The notes: a model not told the origin generated them from the sequence alone. A stretch of 60,135 nucleotides of DNA from JAGXQV01 sp964527565 (GCA_964527565.1 CAZGOY010000019.1:1-60135), one strand, 5' to 3'; positions 36,947-46,206 are shown, numbered from the stretch's first letter. A program made the numbers and translations.

Positions 36947-37792
36947 TCAGGCCAGTTTCCATTTCCAGAAAGATTTCTTCTTCACCGCCGGGGTATCCAC
37001 CACCGCCGCCTTGACATGCTGTTCATTCACTTCGCCCATGCCTTCTCCGTAAGCCAGCATCATCGCCTTGTGGGCAAGGATGTTGACCAGGCGCGGATAC
37101 CCTTGGCTGGCACGGTACAGGCCACGCATCGCCCCCTTGTTGAACAGGCGCCCGCCACGGTAGCCCGCCACGCTCAAGCGATGCGCCACATAAGAGTCCA
37201 ATTCTTCCTCACCCAGCGGGCCGAGGTGATATTGAAAGGTAATACGCTGTTTCAACTGGCGGATCGACTCCAGCTCCAGCTTATGGTTGAGTTCCGGCTG
37301 TCCGACCAGCACCACTTGCAGCAACTTGATCTTCTCGGTCTCGATATTGGTCAGGAGCCGCAGGGCTTCCAGGGTATCCAGCGGCATGGCCTGCGCTTCG
37401 TCGATGCACACGATGGCGCGTTTGTTCTTGCGCGCGATGTTGAGCAGGGCCAGCGTGACTGACTTCAGCAAACGATGCTGGTTGACGTTTTTGTCCAGCA
37501 CCACCCCCAGCTCGTCGGCCAGCGCCATCAGCAAGGTGCGCGGTTCGAGAAACGGGTTGCTGATGTAGGCGGTAACGAAATCCTCCTTGCCCAGACCGGC
37601 AAGAAATTTGCGGCACAACAGGGTCTTGCCGCTGCCCACTTCGCCGGTCAGTTTGATGAAACCCTCTCCGTTCTTCGCCGCCACCAGCAGCGTATTCAGC
37701 GCTTCCTGATAGCGCGAGGAGGCGTAGAAGAAACTGGTGTCCGGGGTAATGCCGAACGGGGCTTCGCGCAGGCCGAAGTGCTGGTTGTACAT
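36947..37792 (-). CDS. mshM: MshM/ExeA-like AAA ATPase
   Basis: 281-aa ATPase. It begins YNQHFGLREAPFGITPD, the ExeA-family opening; Walker A is GEVGSGKT (about 50-57) and Walker B is AIVCIDEAQ. ExeA-type ATPases help assemble the secretin across the cell wall. Start at 37792 fits homologues and leaves 19 bases after mshL. No membrane segment apparent. Confidence 0.88.
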   Translation of the reverse strand: MYNQHFGLREAPFGITPDTSFFYASSRYQEALNTLLVAAKNGEGFIKLTGEVGSGKTLLCRKFLAGLGKEDFVTAYISNPFLEPRTLLMALADELGVVLDKNVNQHRLLKSVTLALLNIARKNKRAIVCIDEAQAMPLDTLEALRLLTNIETEKIKLLQVVLVGQPELNHKLELESIRQLKQRITFQYHLGPLGEEELDSYVAHRLSVAGYRGGRLFNKGAMRGLYRASQGYPRLVNILAHKAMMLAYGEGMGEVNEQHVKAAVVDTPAVKKKSFWKWKLA

Positions 37793-37811
37793 AAGCTGGT
37801 TCCGGCGCCGC

Positions 37812-39530
37812 TTATTCGCGTCCCATCGCCTGCACGCGCCGTTGCGTGTCCAGGACATCCTGCGACCAGTCGCTGCCGTCCTGCACGATGGTCGGCTTGA
37901 GCAGGATAATCAATTCACTCTTTTTGGTGCTGCGTTTGGTCTGGCGTAAAAAGGGTACCTCGTTCAACCCCGGCGGATTGGCCTGATCTCCCGAACTGGT
38001 TTGTTTCATCAAGCCGCCCAGCACCACGATCTGACCATCGCGCGCGCGCACGATGCTGTCGGTTTCGCTGACGTTGGTCGATGCCAGCGGCAGGGTCATC
38101 GTCCCGGAACTGCCCATATTGATAACCTTGTTGACCTCGCTGATACGTGTCACCGAGGGATGGATATGCAAGATTACATTGCTGTTCTGATCGATCTGCG
38201 GCGTCACGTCCAGCACGATGCCGGAAAAGAACTGCTGGATGGTGGGGGTCGGTTGCGTGGTGGTGGTGGTACCGGTTGTCGAAATCGAAGTGCCGCTGGT
38301 CACGCTGGTCACATAATAATCCTCGCTGCCCACCTTCAATACCGCCTTCTGGTTGTTCAGGGTGGAGATGCGCGGACTGGAAAGCACCTGGACACTGCCC
38401 TGGCTTTCCAGGAACGACAGCATGGCGGCAAAACTATTGGTCTGGAATACCAAGCCAAACAGCCCCCCTGATCCTCTCAAGGTGGAACCGGGCACGCCGG
38501 ACAACATGTCATTGGAGTTTCTTAATGCCCCAATCGGTCCAACCTCGTTGCTTCCCGGCACCCCGACGGAAACCCGCCCCTCGGAATTGGACTTGAAGGC
38601 CGCCCAATTGACCCCGGTCTGGTAATCATCACTTAATTCCACCTCAAGGATTTTTGCCTCCAATATTACCTGGCGCTCCACCGACAACTGGGACGCGTTG
38701 AGAAACTCGGCAACATTGCGCAACTCCTGCGGAGTGGCACGCACCACAATCACCCCCGATTGTGGGCTGATCACCACGCTGCGCCCTTGGCTTGAGCCGA
38801 CGATGGCTTTCAGTGAGCTGCTCAGTTCATTCCAGAAATTGCTGCTGGAGTTAGTGGTGATGGTGGTGCTGCCGCTGCCGCCGCTTCGACCACCCGCTGC
38901 CGCAGCTCCCGTGGTTCCCGTGGTTCCCATGGTTCCCGTGGCTCCCGTCGTACCTGTGGCGCCGGTTGCCCCTACCGCGCCGGTGGAACCGGCCAGCACG
39001 CGAACGCTGGTGGAACCCGTGCGCGTCCCTACCAGGTAGTTGACCTTGAATACCCGGGTCTGGATGGCTTGAGCTTGGATGTAGATGCGCGAACCGACCA
39101 CCTTGTACTCGTAGCCATGGGTTTCGCGGATGTCTTCGAGCGCCTCCAGCACCGTCACATCCTTCAGATTGGCAGTAATCGTCCCTTCCAGGTCAGGTGT
39201 CGGTACCATGCTGTAGCGTGTGCCGGAAACGATGCCCATGAACACCTGTCTGGCGGGCGCATTGTGCACCACCAGGTCGAAACGCGGTTCCAGAGCCTTG
39301 TCGCTGCCCTTGGGCATTTCAATCTTCAGTGGGGGCAGCAGCGCGTTGGTCACGACTTCGGGTTGCTCCGGCTTGGCGGGTTGCGCAGCCTGTTTCAGTT
39401 CTTCGTTGATTCTCTGGTAAGTCGAATCATGTTTTTTCTGCGTTTCTGGCGTTGCACAGCCCAGCAACATTAACCCGAGCGCTGCTGCGACCAGGCGCGG
39501 AAAATAATAACTGGCGAATTTTCTGGTCAT
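37812..39530 (-). CDS. mshL: MshL-like outer-membrane secretin with collagen-like insert
   Basis: 572-aa secretin subunit of the MSHA/type IV pilus machine. The lipobox LLGC makes Cys25 the likely lipidated residue. N-domains (about 75-180) carry FDLVVHNAPARQVFMGI and an STN-like fold; the secretin domain runs from about 280 to 550 with VEVELSDDYQTGVNWAA and IVVLGGLMKQTSSGD. Between the two lies an unusual run of G-X-Y triplets (about residues 181-216). Overlaps mshK by 4 nt. The C-terminus ends in QRRVQAMGRE. Confidence 0.9.
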   Translation of the reverse strand: MTRKFASYYFPRLVAAALGLMLLGCATPETQKKHDSTYQRINEELKQAAQPAKPEQPEVVTNALLPPLKIEMPKGSDKALEPRFDLVVHNAPARQVFMGIVSGTRYSMVPTPDLEGTITANLKDVTVLEALEDIRETHGYEYKVVGSRIYIQAQAIQTRVFKVNYLVGTRTGSTSVRVLAGSTGAVGATGATGTTGATGTMGTTGTTGAAAAGGRSGGSGSTTITTNSSSNFWNELSSSLKAIVGSSQGRSVVISPQSGVIVVRATPQELRNVAEFLNASQLSVERQVILEAKILEVELSDDYQTGVNWAAFKSNSEGRVSVGVPGSNEVGPIGALRNSNDMLSGVPGSTLRGSGGLFGLVFQTNSFAAMLSFLESQGSVQVLSSPRISTLNNQKAVLKVGSEDYYVTSVTSGTSISTTGTTTTTQPTPTIQQFFSGIVLDVTPQIDQNSNVILHIHPSVTRISEVNKVINMGSSGTMTLPLASTNVSETDSIVRARDGQIVVLGGLMKQTSSGDQANPPGLNEVPFLRQTKRSTKKSELIILLKPTIVQDGSDWSQDVLDTQRRVQAMGRE

Positions 39531-39970
39531 TGTTTGGCCTTCTTCTCAGGCACGGGACGTGGTTTATTACTGCCGGACATGTGATTACCCTGTCGAACGG
39601 TATGTATTTTTTTATCTGCTTCAGGGAACAGCTTCAACACCTGAACGCCCTCCGCAGTGCGCAGAACAGCTTCACCCGGCGTCAAGCGAATCAGTCTTGC
39701 ATCGCCGAATTTTTCTCCCAGCCTCACCGCCTGGCCGCCGATAATGGCCATTTTGCGGTCGGCGGAAAGTATCACCGATTGCAACACCGGCAAGGGAGGT
39801 GGCCCTTTTTCCAGCTCCTCGCCATAGCCGGGCGAAGGGCTGAGCAGATCGGGGGGGCGCGTCGGGTCAGGCAAATTCTCTGCCGCCAGGCAAACCTCCG
39901 CCGCCGACACAAAAAGCAGCAGAAAAACACCCAGCAATTTGCCAAACAAGGGATAAATCAACACCGGCAC
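39527..39970 (-). CDS. mshK: MshK-like pilus assembly protein
   Basis: 147-aa protein with an N-terminal signal peptide (hydrophobic residues 8-28, then CLAAE), a DPTRPPD motif typical of MshK/PilP-like proteins, and a small SH3-like segment (IIGGQAVRLGEKFGDARLIRLTPGEAVL). Likely periplasmic, linking the inner-membrane complex to the secretin. Separated from mshJ by 55 bases without features. Confidence 0.83.
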   Translation of the reverse strand: MPVLIYPLFGKLLGVFLLLFVSAAEVCLAAENLPDPTRPPDLLSPSPGYGEELEKGPPPLPVLQSVILSADRKMAIIGGQAVRLGEKFGDARLIRLTPGEAVLRTAEGVQVLKLFPEADKKIHTVRQGNHMSGSNKPRPVPEKKAKQ

Positions 39971-40025
39971 CCCTGACTCTCAGGATCAACCCGGTCATTA
40001 TGACAGAAAAAACGCTGCCCTCTGC

Positions 40026-40688
40026 CTATACGCTCAACCACACTTTTTCCAGGCTCAGGGTATAGAGCGTCAGCGTCAGGGTGATCTGGGGATATTTGTC
40101 CACTTTCAGATCAGCCGCGCTCCACACCACGCGCAGGGGCAATTTTTCCACGCCCGCGAGATATTGCAACAAATCGTGATAGCCGCCCTCCAGAACCAGT
40201 TGCACGCCATGCCGGTAGACCAGCGAAGCCCCGGGCTTGCCTCCGCCCGCAACCTTACTTTCCAGCGCGGAGGTGGCCGGCAAGGTTTTCAGGGATACCA
40301 TTTTCAGATGGGGATACTGCAATAACAAGCCTTCCAGCAACACGACCTTCCTGTCCGGCGAAACCAGGGTTTGCTGCACGGTTTCCAGCGGTGCTTCCAT
40401 TTCCGCCAAACGTTGCTTCAGTTTTTCCAGGCGCTGGCGATTTTCCACATCCGGGTCAATCTGGCTGGAAATGGCCAGGCCCTGAACCTGGGATTGCAGC
40501 GTGGCAATCTGTTTCTGGCGATCGGCAAGCTGCTTGGTAAGTGAAGAGTGTTTGGTGCGCAAGGGGTCGAGCAGGAACATTTTGACGGGTGTCAGCATCA
40601 ACACCGAAAGCATCAGGAAGATTAACGCACGCTCGCGTAACGCCAGCGCGTCGATTTTTTCCAGCCCTTTATGCCATTGCTCTTTCAA
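40026..40688 (-). CDS. mshJ: MshJ-like (PilO-type) inner-membrane protein
   Basis: 220-aa bitopic protein. One transmembrane helix (about 24-42) is followed by a coiled coil (about 45-105) and a ferredoxin-like PilO-type domain. Follows mshI2 after three bases. Expected partner of the MshI/MshI2 proteins in the alignment complex. Confidence 0.85.
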   Translation of the reverse strand: MKEQWHKGLEKIDALALRERALIFLMLSVLMLTPVKMFLLDPLRTKHSSLTKQLADRQKQIATLQSQVQGLAISSQIDPDVENRQRLEKLKQRLAEMEAPLETVQQTLVSPDRKVVLLEGLLLQYPHLKMVSLKTLPATSALESKVAGGGKPGASLVYRHGVQLVLEGGYHDLLQYLAGVEKLPLRVVWSAADLKVDKYPQITLTLTLYTLSLEKVWLSV

Positions 40689-40691
40689 AGC

Positions 40692-41321
40692 CTACCTCAC
40701 TGCCTTAGCCGGGTCAGCGCCCGGCTGTTGCGGCTCCACCGAACGCAGATTGAATTCGAAATAGCCACCGATTTTTTCCACTCGGGTCAACCTCATGTCA
40801 AGGGAAGAAAACGGCTGGCCACGCATGACCTTTTCGTTGCCCAGCCGCCTGAGGTAATCCGGCACCAGGTCAGCGCGTAACGCCCGCCCGCCGATCACCA
40901 TCTTGTTGCCGCCCTCGCTCAGGCTGAAACTGGTCAGCCACAAGCCGTTCACGCTCTGACGCGCAAAAGCGCGCAAATACTCGGAAAAGCCGTGTCCCTC
41001 GGCACCGGCCTGGATACCGAGGATTTCCTCACGTTCGCGAACCTGTTTTTCCAACTCTTTGACCTGCATCTCCAGCTCCCTGCTCTTCTGGCGCGGGCCA
41101 AATTCCTTGCCCGCCTTGGAAAAACGGCTCTTTTCCTGCTCCAGGCGCTGGCTGACTTCCTGAACCTCTTTGCTCAACTGCCCCATGTGGTAGGTGGCAT
41201 AGGCATAGAAGCCCAGCACCCCGATCAACAACAGCGCCAGCCCCTGCAGAATGGTAACGAAGGAAAAATACTTCTTCTGCCGCAAGAAAATCGGATTGAA
41301 GAGGTTGATTTGCTGCGTCAC
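40692..41321 (-). CDS. PilN-like MSHA assembly protein
   Basis: 209-aa bitopic protein starting TQQINLFNPIF, the PilN-type peptide that docks in the groove of PilM/MshI. A transmembrane helix (about 20-40) and a coiled coil (about 45-100) follow, then a small periplasmic domain. Overlaps mshI by 4 nt. Corresponds to mshI2 in some annotations. Confidence 0.85.
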   Translation of the reverse strand: MTQQINLFNPIFLRQKKYFSFVTILQGLALLLIGVLGFYAYATYHMGQLSKEVQEVSQRLEQEKSRFSKAGKEFGPRQKSRELEMQVKELEKQVREREEILGIQAGAEGHGFSEYLRAFARQSVNGLWLTSFSLSEGGNKMVIGGRALRADLVPDYLRRLGNEKVMRGQPFSSLDMRLTRVEKIGGYFEFNLRSVEPQQPGADPAKAVR

Positions 41322-42283
41322 AGGGATTTCTCCTCAAGCCGTAACGCTGCGCCCAGCGTGAGAAAGCAACGCGAGAGTTGGTCCTGTTGCAAGGCCGGAG
41401 ATTTTGAAAAATCAAACAGGCGATGCATATCGATGGTTTCGACGCCGATTTGCAGGTTACGCTCCAGGTAACCTTCCAGGCCGATGGCCAGCGGCAAGGG
41501 CGCCATCATCAGCCTGGTGAGCTGGATTTCATGAAACTGCCGGTCGAAATAGTCGAAGGAGCGCTGCAATTCCATGACGATGCGATCCAGATAACGCTGG
41601 CGCTGTTCGGTATCTTCCTGCAACAGCTGTGTCAAGGGCGCGTCAACGTGCCGGGAATAATACAGTTCCGTATCGCAAGTGATGGTCAGCAGGCCGCCTT
41701 CGTCGCCAAAAGACAGCACGGCCAGCGCCTGTCCCGGCTCTTCCAGCATTACGGCGATGTTGCGTTGCGCCATTTCCGGGATGTCGATCACCGACAGGGG
41801 AATGTTGGCTTCCTCGAACAGGGTGACGTAGCGCTGGATCACCTCATTGCGCGTGGCGATGGCGTACATGCCATGATTGGGCGCCACGCCCTTGTCGGTA
41901 GGAATGCGCAGCACGTCGATAGCGGCGTCGTCGATGTGATAGTCGAGCAGATCCTTGATCTTCCAGCGCACGGCTGTTTTCAGTTCATCCGGCGGCACGT
42001 TCAGAACCTCGACCGGCAGCACCTGATATTCGTTCAGGTTGAGCAACGTCAGACAATGGAAGCGCTCCATGCGCAAAGCCCTGGCGAATTCCATCAACGC
42101 ATCCGGGTCGGCTGCGGCACTGATCGGCTCGATGGCGCACAGCCCGACCTCCGGCCTGCCGCCCGGTACGCGCCGCACGTGCGCCAGACACAACTCTCCC
42201 GGCAGGAAACTGATCGCCAGCCACCCGCCGGCACGCTCGGAGCGCGTCAGCAACCGCCTGATAAATTGCAAATTCAGCCCCAT
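41318..42283 (-). CDS. mshI: MshI-like (PilM-type) cytoplasmic protein
   Basis: 321-aa actin-fold protein of the pilus alignment complex. It has WLAISFLPGELCLAHV at the start (PilM-type beta strand), LPVEVLNVPPDELKTAVRWKIKDLL, AVLSFGDEGGLLTIT and a C-terminal helix. It binds the N-terminal peptide of the PilN-like protein. Follows the small regulator gene by 15 bases, so the regulator is likely the first gene of the operon. Confidence 0.87.
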   Translation of the reverse strand: MGLNLQFIRRLLTRSERAGGWLAISFLPGELCLAHVRRVPGGRPEVGLCAIEPISAAADPDALMEFARALRMERFHCLTLLNLNEYQVLPVEVLNVPPDELKTAVRWKIKDLLDYHIDDAAIDVLRIPTDKGVAPNHGMYAIATRNEVIQRYVTLFEEANIPLSVIDIPEMAQRNIAVMLEEPGQALAVLSFGDEGGLLTITCDTELYYSRHVDAPLTQLLQEDTEQRQRYLDRIVMELQRSFDYFDRQFHEIQLTRLMMAPLPLAIGLEGYLERNLQIGVETIDMHRLFDFSKSPALQQDQLSRCFLTLGAALRLEEKSL

Positions 42284-42298
42284 TGACTGATCCGTCCC

Positions 42299-42616
42299 CT
42301 AAAAACCGAATACCATCTGCGCGCCCACCTCTTCACCGACCATGCGCAACTTTTCCAGCGCCTGCGCGGTCAGGCGGATGTTGCGCCGCTCGCCCGGCAA
42401 ACGCATGACGTAACTCTTCTTGCCGAGTGCCACCAGATGCAGCGCCGCCGCATTCTGCGATATACCAAAATGCTCGGCAATTTCACGCTGCGTCGGGTAA
42501 TCGCGGTTGGTCTGGAAATAGCGCCCGAGAAACGCCAGCACCTCCGTTTGTCGCTTCGTCAGCGTCGGCAGAACGCGCATCCCCGCCAGTTCTTCGCTTT
42601 CCAACTGTTCCGCCAT
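42299..42616 (-). CDS. Small LexA-N-type winged-helix DNA-binding protein
   Basis: 105-aa protein made of little more than a LexA-type DNA-binding domain: LTKRQTEVLAFLGRYFQ, DYPTQREIAEHFGISQNAAALHLVALGKK, then a wing (GERRNIRLT). The LexA peptidase domain and its Ser/Lys dyad are absent, so it cannot self-cleave as LexA does. Leads the msh run and diverges from the wbp operon across a region with an inverted repeat, so it is the best candidate regulator of both. A TTG at 42640 is an alternative start with AAGGGA very close upstream. Confidence 0.8.
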   Translation of the reverse strand: MAEQLESEELAGMRVLPTLTKRQTEVLAFLGRYFQTNRDYPTQREIAEHFGISQNAAALHLVALGKKSYVMRLPGERRNIRLTAQALEKLRMVGEEVGAQMVFGF

Positions 42617-42655
42617 TTTGATTTCGGCCCATGCCCACAAATTCCCTTATCCTAA

Positions 42656-42731
42656 AATCTACATGGCAAGCAAACACTTGTCAAATAACTTATCAAACAA
42701 GTTTTTCAACCATGGGGATTTTCTGTATAGT
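42656..42731. promoter_or_regulatory. Divergent promoter region with inverted-repeat operator candidate
   Basis: Minus strand: -35 TTGACA (42684-42679, perfect consensus), 17-bp spacer, -10 TAGATT (42661-42656). Plus strand: -35 TTTTCA (42703-42708), 17-bp spacer, -10 TATAGT (42726-42731). An inverted repeat, ACTTGT (42676-42681) and ACAAGT (42697-42702), covers part of the minus-strand -35 and abuts the plus-strand one; the spacer also shows 12-bp direct repeats (ACTTGTCAAATA, ACTTATCAAACA). This is the layout expected of an operator that controls both directions. Confidence 0.6.
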
Positions 42732-42766
42732 CTGATTTTCCTAAACAAAATTTCTCAGGAAAAATC

Positions 42767-44047
42767 ATGGTGCGGAAAGTTTCCGTCATCGGACTGGGTT
42801 ATGTCGGCCTACCGGTTGCCGTGGCATTCGGCAGACATGCGCGCACGGTCGGCTTCGACATCAACGCGACGCGCATCGCTGAGCTGCGCGATGGGTTCGA
42901 CCGCACCGGCGAAGTCGAAAGCGATGACCTGAAAAGCGCCGACATCCTTTTTACCGACAGCATCACAGACCTCAAGGCCGCCGACTTCCACATCGTGGCC
43001 GTCCCCACCCCCGTCGATGACGCCCACCAGCCGGACCTCACCCCGGTGATCCGCGCTTCCGAAACCGTGGGGCGTGCGCTGAAAAAGGGCGATATCGTGG
43101 TCTACGAATCCACCGTCTATCCCGGCGCCACGGAAGAGGATTGCGTCCCGGTGCTGGAGCGTTGCTCCGGCCTGAAATGCGGCGTCGATTTCACCGTCGG
43201 CTACAGCCCGGAACGCATCAATCCGGGCGACCGTGAGCACACCTTCACCAAAATCCGCAAGGTGGTTTCCGGGCAGGATGCGGCCACCCTCAAGACCGTC
43301 GCCGAGGTCTATGCTTCGGTGGTCAGCGCCGGGGTGTACCCGGCCAGTTCGATCAAGGTGGCGGAAGCCGCCAAGGTCATCGAAAATACCCAGCGCGACC
43401 TCAACATCGCCCTGATGAACGAACTGGCCATGGTGTTCGACATCATGGGCATCGACACCCGCGAAGTACTGGAAGCCGCCGGCACCAAGTGGAATTTCCT
43501 CAGATTCCAGCCCGGCCTGGTCGGGGGTCACTGCATCGGCGTCGATCCTTACTACCTGACGCACAAGGCGGAAAAGCTCGGTTATATCCCGCAAGTCATC
43601 CTGGCAGGCCGACGCATCAACGATGGTATGGGCAAATTCGTCGCGCAACGGGCCGTCAAGGAAATGATCCGCGCCGGGCACGCCATACTCGGCAGCACGG
43701 TCACGGTGCTCGGCTTGACCTTCAAGGAAGACTGCCCTGACCTGCGCAACTCGCGCGTCATCGACATCATCCGTGAATTGCAGGACTACGGCATCCAGGT
43801 GCAGGTACACGACGCCCTGGCGGACGCCGCCGAAGCCCGGCACGAATACGGCGTGGAACTGCTGCCCATGGAAGCGCTTCGCTCCGCCGCCGCCGTAGTG
43901 GCGGCTGTCGCCCACCGCACCTACCGCGACATGACGCTGGCTGGACTCTCCCGCCTGATGGGAGAAAATCCAGTGCTGATCGACGTCAAGGGACTTTTCG
44001 ACCCCGCTGCCGTGCGCAATGCGGGAATCCGGCTATGGCGTCTGTAA
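42767..44047 (+). CDS. wbpO: UDP-N-acetylhexosamine 6-dehydrogenase (WbpO/TviB-type)
   Basis: 426-aa nucleotide-sugar dehydrogenase that makes a UDP-HexNAc uronic acid. Rossmann loop VIGLGYVGLPVAVA at the N-terminus; catalytic Cys256 in GGHCIGVDPYYL; conserved VVYESTVYPGATEE and NTQRDLNIALMNE; C-terminal UDP-binding domain starts at VLGLTFKEDCPDLRNS. AGGA lies six bases before the ATG. First gene of the plus-strand polysaccharide operon; WbpP-type epimerase overlaps its end by 13 nt, which favours GalNAcA synthesis. Confidence 0.9.
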   Translation: MVRKVSVIGLGYVGLPVAVAFGRHARTVGFDINATRIAELRDGFDRTGEVESDDLKSADILFTDSITDLKAADFHIVAVPTPVDDAHQPDLTPVIRASETVGRALKKGDIVVYESTVYPGATEEDCVPVLERCSGLKCGVDFTVGYSPERINPGDREHTFTKIRKVVSGQDAATLKTVAEVYASVVSAGVYPASSIKVAEAAKVIENTQRDLNIALMNELAMVFDIMGIDTREVLEAAGTKWNFLRFQPGLVGGHCIGVDPYYLTHKAEKLGYIPQVILAGRRINDGMGKFVAQRAVKEMIRAGHAILGSTVTVLGLTFKEDCPDLRNSRVIDIIRELQDYGIQVQVHDALADAAEARHEYGVELLPMEALRSAAAVVAAVAHRTYRDMTLAGLSRLMGENPVLIDVKGLFDPAAVRNAGIRLWRL

Positions 44048-45072
44048 GCGAAACATACCGGCACCTCCAGGCCAGCCTGGCGGCGGCGCCGAAAACCTGG
44101 CTGGTGACCGGGGTGGCCGGCTTCATCGGCTGCAACCTGCTGGAGGCGCTGCTCAAACTGGATCAGAAAGTGGTCGGCCTGGATAATTTCGCCACCGGCT
44201 ACCGCGCCAACCTGGAAGAAATCGCTGCCCAGGTCTTGCCCCGGCAATGGGAGAATTTCCGCTTCATCGAAGGCGATATCCGCAACCTGGAAGACTGCCA
44301 CAGCGCCTGCAAGGGCGCGGATTATGTACTGCATCAGGCAGCGCTGGGCTCGGTACCGCGTTCGCTGGACAACCCGCGCGACACCAACGACACCAATATC
44401 ACCGGCTTTCTCAACATGCTGATCGCCGCACGCGACGCGCGCGTTCAACGCTTCGTTTATGCCGCCTCCAGTTCGACCTATGGCGACCACCCCGACCTGC
44501 CGCGCGTGGAGCAGCACATCGGCAACCCCCTGTCGCCCTACTCGGTCACCAAACTGGTCAACGAACTGTACGCCGGCGTCTTTGCCCGCTGCTACGGTTT
44601 CAAGACCATCGGCCTGCGTTACTTCAACATCTTCGGCAAACGGCAGAACCCCAACGGCGCCTATGCGGCGGTAGCCCCCAAATGGTTTTCCAGCCTGCGG
44701 GACGGCGAACCGGTCTACATCAACGGCGACGGCTTGACCAGCCGCGACTTCTGCTACATCGACAACGCCATCCAGGCCAACCTGCTGGCCGCCACCACGG
44801 ATAACCCCGCTGCCCTCGACCAGGTCTACAACGTCGCCGTCGGACAGCGCGCCACGCTCAACGAACTGTTTGCCCTGATACGCGAACAGGTGGCGCGCCG
44901 CAAACCGCAGGCCGCCCTTGCCCAGCCGGTTTACCGCGACTTCCGCGCAGCCGATGTGCCCCACTCCCTGGCAGACATCGGCAAAGCGCAAACCCTGCTC
45001 GGCTACCAGCCCGGCCACACCCTGCGCGAAGGGCTGGAAATCGCCGCCGAGTGGTATCTGCAAAGAGGCTGA
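44035..45072 (+). CDS. wbpP: UDP-N-acetylglucosamine 4-epimerase (WbpP/TviC-type)
   Basis: 345-aa SDR epimerase interconverting UDP-GlcNAc and UDP-GalNAc, or the uronic acids. It has an N-terminal extension before the NAD loop (WLVTGVAGFIGCNLLE), catalytic YAASSSTYGD and SPYSVTKLVNELY, and the TviC/WbpP-type RYFNIFGKRQNPNG. Overlaps wbpO by 13 nt. Normal length. Confidence 0.93.
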   Translation: MASVSETYRHLQASLAAAPKTWLVTGVAGFIGCNLLEALLKLDQKVVGLDNFATGYRANLEEIAAQVLPRQWENFRFIEGDIRNLEDCHSACKGADYVLHQAALGSVPRSLDNPRDTNDTNITGFLNMLIAARDARVQRFVYAASSSTYGDHPDLPRVEQHIGNPLSPYSVTKLVNELYAGVFARCYGFKTIGLRYFNIFGKRQNPNGAYAAVAPKWFSSLRDGEPVYINGDGLTSRDFCYIDNAIQANLLAATTDNPAALDQVYNVAVGQRATLNELFALIREQVARRKPQAALAQPVYRDFRAADVPHSLADIGKAQTLLGYQPGHTLREGLEIAAEWYLQRG

Positions 45073-45075
45073 AGA

Positions 45076-46206
45076 TTGCCCGCCGCCCACCCCCGGCTGC
45101 TGTTCCTGGTCACCGAGGACTGGTATTTCTGTTCGCATCGCCTGCCGCTCGCCTGCGCGGCGCGTGATGCCGGTTTCGATGTTGCGGTCGCCACCCGCGT
45201 GACCGCCCACGGTGAACGCATCCGCGCCGCCGGGCTGCGCCTCATCCCGCTGAGGCTACGGCGCAGCGGCCGCAACCCGTGGCGCGAACTGATGGCCATT
45301 GCCGAAATCACGCGCCTTTACCGCGCGGAAAAACCCGATATCGTCCACCATGTCGCCCTGAAGCCGGTGCTGTACGGCTCGCTGGCGGCACGCATCGCCG
45401 CCATCCCGTCGGTCGTCAATGCGCTGGCGGGGATGGGTTACGTCTTCACCTCCGGCAAACTGTCCGCACGCCTGCTGCGCCCGCTGGTCACCCTGGCTTT
45501 CCGCCTGCTGCTCAAACGCGGGCGCATCATCCTGCAAAACCCTGACGACCGCGCCGCCCTGCTCAAAGCCGGAGTAGCGCTCCCAGAGCAGATTACCCTG
45601 ATCCGCGGCTCCGGCGTCGATACCGCGCACTTCACCCCCGTCCCGGAACCGGATGCAGCCGTTCCGCTGGTGGTGCTGCCGGCGCGCATGCTGTGGGACA
45701 AGGGGGTGGGCGAATTCGTCGCGGCGGCGCACATGCTGCGCGACGAAGGTTTGGCTGCGCGTTTCATGCTGGCGGGCGAACGCGACCCGGACAACCCCGC
45801 GGCCATCCCCGCCGCGCAACTGGAAATCTGGCGTGCGGCGGGAATCGTCGAATGGAGCGGACGGCAGGAAGACATGGCGCGCCTCCTGGCGCAAAGCCAC
45901 ATCGTGTGCCTGCCTTCCTACCGCGAGGGACTGCCCAAGGCGCTGCTGGAAGCCGCCGCCAGCGGGCGCGCCATCGTCGCCACCGACGTGCCCGGCTGCC
46001 GCGAGGCGGTGCGCCACGGCGTCAACGGCCTGCTGGTTCCGGCTCGCGATGCCGCCGCATTGGCCGATGCGCTGCGCCGCCTGATCCTTGACCCCGCTTT
46101 GCGCCGCGAATTCGGCCAACGCGGAAGAGCGCGTGCGGAAAAGGAATTCTCCGTGGAAAAAATCACCGCCGAAACCCTGGCGCTTTACCGGGAATTGCTG
46201 CCGTGA
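45076..46206 (+). CDS. Glycosyltransferase, GT4 (PglA/WbpT-like)
   Basis: 376-aa GT-B transferase. WYFCSHRLPLACAARDAGFDV is abbreviated here as the N-terminal signature of WbpT/PglA-like enzymes; the C-terminal donor domain has PARMLWDKGVGEFV and SYREGLPKALLEAAASG. The start is TTG at 45076 with AGAGG about eight bases upstream; no good ATG or GTG lies in range. Overlaps the next gene by 4 nt (GTGA). Probably adds an N-acetylhexosamine derivative to the lipid-linked repeat unit. Confidence 0.88.
   Translation: MPAAHPRLLFLVTEDWYFCSHRLPLACAARDAGFDVAVATRVTAHGERIRAAGLRLIPLRLRRSGRNPWRELMAIAEITRLYRAEKPDIVHHVALKPVLYGSLAARIAAIPSVVNALAGMGYVFTSGKLSARLLRPLVTLAFRLLLKRGRIILQNPDDRAALLKAGVALPEQITLIRGSGVDTAHFTPVPEPDAAVPLVVLPARMLWDKGVGEFVAAAHMLRDEGLAARFMLAGERDPDNPAAIPAAQLEIWRAAGIVEWSGRQEDMARLLAQSHIVCLPSYREGLPKALLEAAASGRAIVATDVPGCREAVRHGVNGLLVPARDAAALADALRRLILDPALRREFGQRGRARAEKEFSVEKITAETLALYRELLP

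Noticed and set aside
42809..45210. Long minus-strand frames opposite wbpO and wbpP
   Set aside because: Antisense shadows of two well-supported enzymes; products are His/Gln/Gly-rich without family features.
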